A stretch of DNA of 6,304 nucleotides from Verrucomicrobiota bacterium. Lineage in GTDB: Bacteria; Verrucomicrobiota; Verrucomicrobiia; Chthoniobacterales; UBA10450. The first letter of the stretch is position 1, and the number at the start of each line of letters is the position of its first letter. The position numbers were made by a program, and so were the translations under genes. The notes under the pieces were generated by a model. It was not told the origin of the DNA and searched no databases. It was given only the letters and a program-made list of their open reading frames with translations. The stretch spans positions 1 to 6,304 of the forward strand of contig QHNU01000040.1 in the NCBI GenBank assembly GCA_003218525.1, given 5' to 3'. Positions 1 through 5,141 of the stretch are shown here, piece by piece.

Positions 1-61
1 CCACGCTTTTTGGCAGGTAAAAGAGGGTGCCTGCCGCGTCAAAGAATATTGCTTTGATCAT
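1..61 (-). CDS. HAD-family hydrolase, N-terminal 20 codons only
   Basis: Reading the minus strand from the ATG at 61-59 gives MIKAIFFDAAGTLFYLPKSV, after which the window ends. A short basic start, a hydrophobic beta strand and then D-x-x-G-T-L is motif I of the haloacid dehalogenase superfamily; the first Asp (residue 8) would be the catalytic nucleophile. The position two residues later, Asp in typical HAD phosphatases (DxDGT), is Ala here. To my recollection this variant is common in HAD-IA/REG-2-like members. An AAAGGA sequence lies about 9 nt upstream of the ATG on the minus strand, which supports this start. The gene is divergent from the Lrp/AsnC-like gene at 278. Substrate and subfamily cannot be judged from 20 residues. 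Confidence 0.72.
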   Translation of the reverse strand, partial: MIKAIFFDAAGTLFYLPKSV

Positions 62-277
62 GGCTCAATATCCTTTTTTAAAAAGGAAATCGGCTGGCAA
101 AAGTTTTTCACGGTTGTCATAAAAACTAATCGCTCGTCAAGCAGCATTTTCCCCGGTCGTAAGCTCTCCGGCTGTGAATCGGCGTAGCTTTTAATGATTT
201 GGCGGGAAGAATTATGTGAATACCGGTGACGATGGATCGCGCTGGTAGATGTTGGAATTTGAAAGCACATTGTCCGC
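62..277. other. Divergent intergenic region between the HAD gene and the AhbA/B-like gene
   Basis: These 216 bp separate two divergently oriented genes and should hold promoters for both. I see the palindrome at 71-87 next to the HAD start, but no convincing pair of -35/-10 boxes with proper spacing on either strand. A reading frame on the minus strand crosses the region but has no recognisable protein character and overlaps the start of the real gene at 278. I see no tRNA, riboswitch or repeat. Confidence 0.5.
71..87 (-). promoter_or_regulatory. Ribosome-binding site of the HAD gene within an AT-rich palindrome
   Basis: On the minus strand the sequence AAAGGA ends 9 nt before the ATG at 61, a good Shine-Dalgarno match and spacing. 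The same bases form the downstream arm of a near-perfect palindrome: 8-base arms (71-78 and 80-87) around one central base. In the mRNA a stem of 7 pairs with a 3-base loop could form and would bury the Shine-Dalgarno. The sequence is visible; any regulatory effect is inference. Confidence 0.5.
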
Positions 278-1384
278 ATGTTGCCGGTTGATCCCAACGA
301 TCCCGTGAACGAGAAAATTCTGGCGATCTCGGAAGACAAGCTCGAGGGCTTCATGCCGGAGCCTTTTCAAGAAATATCAACCCGGAGCGGTCTCGCGGTC
401 GAAACGGTGATGTTGCGAATCGCGGCCATGTTGCGGGCAGGGACAATTCGGCGTGTGCGGCAGACACTACTCGCAACAAATCTGGCCAATGGAGCCCTGG
501 TCGCTTGGAAGGTCTCGGAAGATAAAATCGACGCTGCCTTCGATTTCATGTTTAATCGTGATCCCTTCTCCGGCCACGTCGTCCTCCGATCAACCGATAC
601 GCTTACAGCTGGATCGGACTATAAACTCTGGACGACACTGAAAGTGCCACACGGATTTTCCATCGAACGTCATTGTGAAATTCTAGGCGCGAAGGTGGGT
701 GCGGAACGGTTTCGGATCATGCCGGCGAAAGGAATTTTCACACTCGGTGTCGGTCATACTCGACGAAAAACAATCGAGCCGGGCCGTCGAACAGAGGCGC
801 CGGCTTCGATGATCCAGGTGCGCCCGGTCGAATTGAACGAAACGGAGTGGAACGTTTTGCTGGCAATGAAACGGGAGTTCAGGCCGGAGGAGATCCGGCC
901 GACGCCGTGGCTTGGACGTGCGAGGGAAGCCGGTGTTTCACTCGATGAATTTTATTGCGTCGCGCAGGGATTGACTGAGCGGAAAATCATTGGCCGTTTT
1001 TCGACTTTCCTGGAACATGTCAAACCGGTAGCTGGCGGCGTTCGTGTCACGCGGTTCAACGCACTGTTTCATTGGGCAGTGCCACCGGGCCGTGAAATCG
1101 AATCCGGCGGAGAAGTGGGACGACATTACATTCTCACCCATTGCTATTGGCGTGAGGGCGGCCCGGAATTTCGCAATGTGAACATCATGGCGGTTGCTCA
1201 TGGTACCGACAAAGCACGCCTATTGGAGCATAAAGGGGCAATCGATCGTCATCTTCGCGCGACCGGAATTCCCGTTTCCTATACCAACGTGTTTTGGGGC
1301 GGGCGGAGCGAAATCAAGCCCTCAGAGATTTCGCCCGTGATTTACCGGGAGTGGCTCGGCGTCATGACCCCGCAGGCGGCCTAA
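278..1384 (+). CDS. Tandem Lrp/AsnC-type protein of the AhbA/AhbB (NirDLGH, siroheme decarboxylase) family
   Basis: The 368 residues hold two homologous units, each a winged helix followed by an AsnC-type ligand/catalytic fold. Unit 1 (about 8-165) starts with DPVNEKIL, a helix-turn-helix near residues 30-60 ending AGTIRRVRQ, then NGALVAWKV (71-79) and GHVVLR (99-104). Unit 2 (about 186-358) has LTERKIIGRF (232-241), FNALFHW (260-266), THCYWREGG (287-295) and a MAVAHG strand (304-309). These are positional matches to the IRRFG, NAMVVW and SHCYxR...MVHG signatures of AhbA, AhbB and the Nir siroheme decarboxylases, which are usually separate chains of about 150-170 residues or fusions. Members act either as DNA-binding regulators or as enzymes converting siroheme to didecarboxysiroheme; which applies here is not decided by sequence. 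The ATG at 278 is chosen because the Lrp helix starts right after it and a stop lies in frame at 260-262; its Shine-Dalgarno is weak. trpD starts 12 bp downstream. Confidence 0.75.
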   Translation: MLPVDPNDPVNEKILAISEDKLEGFMPEPFQEISTRSGLAVETVMLRIAAMLRAGTIRRVRQTLLATNLANGALVAWKVSEDKIDAAFDFMFNRDPFSGHVVLRSTDTLTAGSDYKLWTTLKVPHGFSIERHCEILGAKVGAERFRIMPAKGIFTLGVGHTRRKTIEPGRRTEAPASMIQVRPVELNETEWNVLLAMKREFRPEEIRPTPWLGRAREAGVSLDEFYCVAQGLTERKIIGRFSTFLEHVKPVAGGVRVTRFNALFHWAVPPGREIESGGEVGRHYILTHCYWREGGPEFRNVNIMAVAHGTDKARLLEHKGAIDRHLRATGIPVSYTNVFWGGRSEIKPSEISPVIYREWLGVMTPQAA

Positions 1385-1387
1385 GGA
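1383..1387 (+). promoter_or_regulatory. Ribosome-binding site of trpD inside the upstream stop codon
   Basis: AAGGA, whose first two bases are the last two of the TAA stop of the upstream gene, lies 9 nt before the ATG at 1397. This fixes the start of the trpD reading frame and suggests translational coupling to the AhbA/B-like gene. Confidence 0.6.
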
Positions 1388-1396
1388 TCGGCGGGG

Positions 1397-2411
1397 ATGA
1401 CTTGGCTCATCGAAAAACTTAAGGCGGGCGCCGACCTCAATTTGGACGACGTCCGACAAGCAGTGGTGCTGTTGCTCTCCGATTCGGTGCCGGCGCGAAC
1501 AAAAGGGGAGTTTTTAACTCTGCTTCACCGGAAAGGTGAAAGCGCGAATGAGATCGCAAATTTCGTGCACGTGTTGCTCGAGCGGGCTGTTCCGCTTTAG
1601 ATTGAGGAAGACGATGCTTGCGGCGCGATCATCGACGTTTGTGGAACGGGCGGTGATGGGGTCAACCTTTTCAACGTATCGACGGCTGTGATGTTTGTTC
1701 AAGCACGGCAATCGTCACGTGACTTCGCTTAGTGGCAGCGCGGACGTATTGGAAGCGCTCGGCGTCCCGATTGACCTGGAGCCCGAAGATCTGCGCGATT
1801 GTGTGAAACGTCTCGGCGTGGGTTTTGTCTATGCCCGGCTTTATCATCCAGCTTTTCGCGCACTCGCGGAAATGCGCAGTCAACTTGCTGGAAAAAATCA
1901 GAGGACCATTTTCAATTTACTCGGACCACTCCTAAATCCGGCACGCCCGAAGCGGCAGCTCATCGGTGTTTTCTCGCCCCGGCTGACGAGGACTTTTGCC
2001 GAGGTTACGCGCCAACTGGGTCGCGAACGCGCCTGGATCGTCAATGGAATGGCAAACGACACTCTCAGAATGGATGACGTCTCCACGATCGGGCCGACCA
2101 CTATTGCAGAGCTGGACCGGGGAAAAATCACCTCGGCCGTGCTCGACACCCGCTGGCTCGGAATTCCGCAGGCGAGCTTGGACGATCTATCGGGTGATGA
2201 CGCCAAAATGAACGCGCAAATCGTCACAAAAATTTTGAGCGGGACCGAAACCGGCCCAAAACGTGATCTCATCATCGCGAATGCGGCCGCCGGATTCGTG
2301 GTTGCAGGTCAGGTGCGCGAAATGAACGTGGGAATCGCCATGGCGCGAGAGCAAATCGAATGTGGTCGCGCGCTGGAGAAGCTCCGCGCCCTTCAGGCGT
2401 ACCGGCGATAG
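1397..2411 (+). pseudogene. trpD: Anthranilate phosphoribosyltransferase (trpD), interrupted by a stop codon and a frameshift
   Basis: TrpD transfers phosphoribose from PRPP to anthranilate in tryptophan synthesis. The frame from ATG 1397 gives the usual helical N-terminal region (67 codons, ending ERAVPL) and meets TAG at 1598-1600. Read past it, the same frame continues with DVCGTGGDG and NLFNVSTAVMFV (1634-1699), the PRPP-binding GTGGD and NxST motifs. The frame then fails: the rest resumes in another frame at about 1698 with FKHGNR, GSADVLEALGVPID, YHPAF, RTIFNLLGPLLNP, QLIGVFSP and a normal C-terminus to TAG 2409-2411. Compared with the family, about eight residues between MFV and KHGNR are missing, a deletion of roughly 26 nt. 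Rebuilt length is near 345 residues, normal for TrpD. The metal-site DE pair appears as DD (in MDDVST). Two lesions argue for a pseudogene, but the rest is so well preserved that recent decay or assembly error is possible. The 3' end overlaps birA by 19 bp. Confidence 0.85.
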
Positions 2412-2992
2412 GCATCGTCCAGTCCCCGAAGTAACGAAATGGCGACCGCGGTGCGATCAATTTCGCAATCACGAACGATGGCTAAGGAAGTCGCCTGATC
2501 TCGAATCGCCGCAGAAAAATCCGGCGGAGAGTGATTAACATTGACCCCAATACCTACGATCGCGATATGGGGCGCTCTGGGCTGGGCGCGCATTTCGGTC
2601 AGAACCCCGGCGATTTTTCGATCCCCAACGAGAATATCGTTGGGCGCCTTCACTATCGCTTCAATTCCGAATTGCAAGAGGGTCTGGCAAATACAAGCGG
2701 CAGCCCAGGAGGTGAGCTGGATTGAATCAGTTAGAGGTATTTGTGGCCGGAGCAGGACGGAAAACCAAAGTCCTTTCCGCGCAGCCGATTCCCAAACATT
2801 GCCACGTTGTCCGCGACCAGAGGTTTGCGTCTCAGCGAAGACAACTATTCCAGCCGCAGTCCCCTTGGTGATACAATCGAGGATCGCGTCGTTTGTTGAA
2901 CGCGTCATTTCCAGCAGGTGGATCTCGCGGCCAATAAGCCGACCGAGCATAGCGTTGCGTATTTCGTCCACACGCAACGGCGGATCGCACAT
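2393..2992 (-). CDS. birA: Biotin--[biotin carboxyl carrier protein] ligase, short form
   Basis: The enzyme activates biotin with ATP and attaches it to the lysine of the biotin carboxyl carrier protein of acetyl-CoA carboxylase and related enzymes. The 199 residues show STND (32-35), ETQTSGRGQRGN (54-65, the biotinyl-AMP loop), LWFSVLLRP (75-83), KAPND (115-119), RKIAGVLTEM (125-134, with the catalytic Lys126), GIGVNVN (147-153) and ATSL (167-170). There is no N-terminal helix-turn-helix, so it is a non-regulatory (group I) ligase. It ends shortly after ATSL, at LLRGLDDAYRRYA, and so lacks the roughly 45-50-residue SH3-like C-terminal domain most bacterial ligases carry. The usual Trp of KWPND is Ala. 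The start is ATG 2992, which overlaps the nadC stop as TGATG; a TTG one codon earlier is less likely. It is probably translated by coupling to nadC. Confidence 0.9.
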   Translation of the reverse strand: MCDPPLRVDEIRNAMLGRLIGREIHLLEMTRSTNDAILDCITKGTAAGIVVFAETQTSGRGQRGNVWESAARKGLWFSVLLRPQIPLTDSIQLTSWAAACICQTLLQFGIEAIVKAPNDILVGDRKIAGVLTEMRAQPRAPHIAIVGIGVNVNHSPPDFSAAIRDQATSLAIVRDCEIDRTAVAISLLRGLDDAYRRYA

Positions 2993-3843
2993 CAACTGGA
3001 AATCGGTGTGAGCTCCAGCGAGAGATCAATCGCCGGCGCTGAATGAGTAAGAGCGCCGACGGAAATAAAATCAACGCCCGTTGCCGCGATGCGCCGCACC
3101 GTTTTTAAATTCACTCCGCCGCTGGCCTCGAATTTCACCTTTCGATTCCGGCCCAGGGCAATCGCTTCACGCATTTCCGTTGTCTCCATGTTGTCGAGCA
3201 AAATGAGGTCAATCTCCTCGATATGAATGAGGGCACGGACCTGCTCGAGACTGTCCGCCTCGACTTCCACTTTCATGGAAGGATTGCGCAATTTGGCTTT
3301 CCGGATCGCGACCGCAAGTTGGGCGAGGTCCGGTTGTGCGACAAGATGATTGTCTTTGACCAAAACCATGTCGAATAAACCGAACCGATGGTTGATTCCG
3401 CCGCCGGCGACGACTGCCGCCTTCTCCAAAGCACGTAACCCTGGGGTAGTCTTGCGAGTATCCATTATCTTCGCCGGATTTTTTCCTATCGCCTCGACGA
3501 AGGCCCTCGTCAGCGTGGCGATTCCGGAGAGCCGTTGCAGAAAATTTAAGGCGGCGCGTTCAGCCGTGAGAATGCTGCGGGTAGATCCGTTGATTTCGAG
3601 GATAGTCTCTCCTTCGAGGACCACCGTTCCGTCCGTTAGCCCGGTCGAGACTTTGAGTTGTGGATCAACGCGCCGAAACACCTCGGCCGCGGGCCCTGTG
3701 CCCGCAATCACTGCTTTTTCCCTCGACATCACGCGAGCCCTGGCTCTGGCATCTTCGGGAATCACGAGTTGCGTGGTAACATCGCCCTCGCCAATATCTT
3801 CGCGCAACGCGATATCGATCGGATCGGGCTCGCGGTCAGTCAT
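2992..3843 (-). CDS. nadC: Nicotinate-nucleotide pyrophosphorylase (carboxylating), quinolinate phosphoribosyltransferase
   Basis: NadC condenses quinolinate with PRPP to nicotinate mononucleotide, releasing CO2 and pyrophosphate, in de novo NAD synthesis. The 283 residues match the family from end to end: EDIGEGDVTT (15-24), ERAALNFLQRLSGIAT (95-110), DTRKTTPGLR (128-137), EK (140-141), NHRFGL (151-156), KDNH (163-166), EVE (193-195), DN (217-218), EASGG (239-243) and SVGALTHSAPAID (261-273). All the usual Arg, Lys, His and Glu ligands of quinolinate and PRPP appear to be present. ATG 3843 is chosen over an upstream in-frame TTG at 3888 because the family N-terminus begins there and the length becomes typical (280-300). 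Its Shine-Dalgarno is weak (GGA about 10 nt upstream). It is the first gene of a nadC-birA operon. I see nothing abnormal in it. Confidence 0.96.
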   Translation of the reverse strand: MTDREPDPIDIALREDIGEGDVTTQLVIPEDARARARVMSREKAVIAGTGPAAEVFRRVDPQLKVSTGLTDGTVVLEGETILEINGSTRSILTAERAALNFLQRLSGIATLTRAFVEAIGKNPAKIMDTRKTTPGLRALEKAAVVAGGGINHRFGLFDMVLVKDNHLVAQPDLAQLAVAIRKAKLRNPSMKVEVEADSLEQVRALIHIEEIDLILLDNMETTEMREAIALGRNRKVKFEASGGVNLKTVRRIAATGVDFISVGALTHSAPAIDLSLELTPISS

Positions 3844-3921
3844 ACGGATTCCACGGACGGCGAGCGCATTGCGTGGCCACAGGCGCAAGTCGGATCGCTT
3901 AGGAAGGGAACGGCGCTGTTC

Positions 3922-3950
3922 ATATCAATTGCGGGCTTAAGGAATGTCAC
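3922..3950 (-). promoter_or_regulatory. Candidate sigma-70-like promoter for nadC-birA
   Basis: On the minus strand GTGACA (3950-3945, five of six matches to TTGACA) is followed after 17 bp by TGATAT (3927-3922, three of six matches to TATAAT). Transcription would begin near 3915 and leave a leader of about 70 nt before the nadC ATG. The position, between the terminator of the upstream gene and nadC, is right, but the -10 match is poor. Confidence 0.3.
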
Positions 3951-3975
3951 AGCGCCGGACGCGCAACGGCAGAGC

Positions 3976-4044
3976 AAAAAAAAGATTCGGGCAGCGCACG
4001 CCAAGGAGAAACAGCAAATACAGAAACGTGCGACTACCCGAATC
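3976..4044 (-). terminator. Rho-independent terminator of the 5'-3' exonuclease transcript
   Basis: On the minus strand GATTCGGG (4044-4037) pairs perfectly with CCCGAATC (3991-3984), and further in CGCACG (4032-4027) pairs with CGTGCG (4000-3995). A 4/3-base internal loop separates the two helices. The stem is followed directly by eight T residues (complement of A 3976-3983). This is terminator architecture for minus-strand transcription only; there is no T-run after the stem on the plus strand. The apical loop of 26 bases is long for an intrinsic terminator. It lies about 92 nt past the exonuclease stop codon and would shield nadC from read-through. Confidence 0.65.
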
Positions 4045-4082
4045 GCCTTAACCTGACACCTTTGACAGCTACCGTCTCCGGC

Positions 4083-4121
4083 GCGTTCGAAAAATTCTGC
4101 GAATTTCGCAAAGAATCTTTG
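4083..4121. repeat. Cluster of overlapping short dyad symmetries
   Basis: Within 40 AT-rich bases three small inverted repeats lie side by side. AAATTC/GAATTT with a 3-base loop spans 4092-4106, TGCGAA/TTCGCA around one base spans 4098-4110, and CAAAG/CTTTG with a 3-base loop spans 4109-4121. The first two overlap and could not form together. The cluster starts 15 bp beyond the exonuclease stop codon. It may be a 3' untranslated structure or a degraded repeat; no function is evident. Confidence 0.4.
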
Positions 4122-4135
4122 TGTCCTCGGGCGCT

Positions 4136-5056
4136 CTATAGCGCGAGCTCGACTTGCCCGCCAGCCCGGTGACGAACGGCTTCGTCACGAACCTCCTGAA
4201 GGAGCGACTTGAACTCACATTTTTCCAAGGCCTCGATCAGTTCGGGATATCTGGGACGGATACGCAATTCATCGATCGTAACCGGTAATTCAATCGCGCA
4301 ATCCAGCTCCACCATTTTTCGATTTTGTTGAATTTGTTCGCGCCCATTCCGCAGTTTCTCGCGCGTTTTTAGGCTCTTCACAGCATCAAGCTTGGCCAGC
4401 AACAGGTCCAGTCCACCGTGTTCGAGTACTAATTGGGCGGCGACTTTGCGCCCTATGCCTACTCCGGGAATGTTATCCACCGTATCACCCGAAATTGCCA
4501 GCACATCGCCGATCAAGTTCGGTGGCACACCCCATTTTTGGATGACTTCCGTCTCGCCCAGGAGAGCGAAGGCATCCTTGGGCGATGCCAGATCGGCCTT
4601 TGCCGTGGTGTAAACTTTCACGCATGGCCCGACGAGCTGGAACAAATCTTTATCGTTCGTGGCTAAGACCACGTCGATCTGCCGCTGACAAGCCGCGATG
4701 GCATAGCAACCCATCAGATCGTCCGCCTCCGTATTTGGCAAAGAGACGTTCGTGAAGCCAAGCAGCGGCATTAGCTTCTGAATGAAATCGAGTTGCGGAA
4801 TCATTGGACTCGGCATCTCTTTGCGCGTCTCTTTATAGCCTGGTTGCAATTCCACCCGGCGCTGCGGCAACCCTTCGTCCCAGAACACCGCGCCCAAGTC
4901 CGGCTGCAAATGCTTCACCATCAATCGAAGCGTCTTGGTGAAGCCGAAAATCGCGTTAGTGGGTTCGCCTCGCGAATTACTCAGGTTTTGAATGGCAAAA
5001 AATGACCGATAGACATAGTAATGCCCGTCAATCAGCAATAGTTTCACAGTCGACAT
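4136..5056 (-). CDS. Stand-alone 5'-3' exonuclease / flap endonuclease (PolA N-terminal-domain type)
   Basis: This 306-residue protein corresponds to the N-terminal nuclease domain of DNA polymerase I without the polymerase part. Such enzymes remove RNA primers and 5' flaps during Okazaki-fragment maturation and repair. The acidic metal-binding positions are visible: Asp10 in LLLIDGHYYVYRSFFAI, Asp60 in AVFWDEG, Glu110/Asp112/Asp113 in TEADDLMG, Asp135 and Asp137 in ATNDKDLFQLV, and Asp191 and Asp194 in GDTVDNIPG. The helical-arch region has the expected Arg67, Tyr74-Lys75 and Arg78 (RVELQPGYKETR). Residues about 183-208 form the H3TH DNA-binding segment (DNIPGVGIGRKVAAQLV). The usual GDSSDNIPGVPGIG is altered to GDTVDNIPGVGIG, one residue shorter. 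Length is normal for stand-alone members (about 290-310). It starts at ATG 5056, directly after a small hairpin and without a clear Shine-Dalgarno. It is transcribed alone, toward the terminator at 3976-4044. Confidence 0.93.
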   Translation of the reverse strand: MSTVKLLLIDGHYYVYRSFFAIQNLSNSRGEPTNAIFGFTKTLRLMVKHLQPDLGAVFWDEGLPQRRVELQPGYKETRKEMPSPMIPQLDFIQKLMPLLGFTNVSLPNTEADDLMGCYAIAACQRQIDVVLATNDKDLFQLVGPCVKVYTTAKADLASPKDAFALLGETEVIQKWGVPPNLIGDVLAISGDTVDNIPGVGIGRKVAAQLVLEHGGLDLLLAKLDAVKSLKTREKLRNGREQIQQNRKMVELDCAIELPVTIDELRIRPRYPELIEALEKCEFKSLLQEVRDEAVRHRAGGQVELAL

Positions 5057-5070
5057 TAGCCGAGAGGCTA
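5057..5070 (-). promoter_or_regulatory. Small hairpin abutting the exonuclease start codon
   Basis: TAGCC and GGCTA form a perfect 5-bp stem around a 4-base loop (GAGA on plus, TCTC on minus). The stem ends exactly one base before the ATG at 5056. No Shine-Dalgarno-like purine tract is visible on the minus strand in the usual window, so the hairpin occupies the place where one would be expected. It might lower or gate translation; this is inference. Confidence 0.35.
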
Positions 5071-5141
5071 GACGTATTCATGTTTTTTGCGCAGCAAAGA
5101 GCGCACTGTCATTCCGCCCTAATTCGGGATTAATTTTGTTC
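5057..5141. other. Short divergent intergenic region, exonuclease / GYF_2 membrane protein
   Basis: These 85 bp must hold the start signals of both flanking genes. Besides the hairpin at 5057-5070 there is a dyad TTTGC-GCA-GCAAA at 5086-5098, near the middle, where an operator could sit. A GGGA at 5126-5129 is a weak and rather distant ribosome-binding candidate for the gene at 5142. No clear promoter boxes stand out. Confidence 0.4.

Noticed and set aside
58..354. Minus-strand open frame of 98 codons across the divergent spacer
   Set aside because: It covers the start of the AhbA/B-like gene, resembles no protein family, and overlaps the HAD start region out of frame.
1598..1600. Recoded TAG codon (pyrrolysine or programmed read-through) in trpD
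   Set aside because: TrpD has no catalytic need for a special residue at this place, and the second lesion downstream would still break the protein. A nonsense change or a sequence error is simpler.
1695..2411. A separate gene starting at TTG 1695 for a shortened TrpD
   Set aside because: There is no ribosome-binding site, the start falls in the middle of the catalytic core, and the upstream bases encode the missing N-terminal half in another frame. It is the tail of the broken trpD.
2541..3011. Plus-strand open frame of 156 codons
   Set aside because: It is antisense to birA, whose family motifs are unmistakable.
3658..4056. Plus-strand open frame of 132 codons running from inside nadC into the spacer
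   Set aside because: Most of it is antisense to nadC, it has no ribosome-binding site, and its lysine-rich tail comes from the A-run and the terminator stem.
3844..4135. tRNA, riboswitch (including NAD- or biotin-related leaders) or CRISPR repeats in the spacer
   Set aside because: I see no cloverleaf, no repeated units, and no known aptamer core; the visible structure is explained by the terminator and small dyads.
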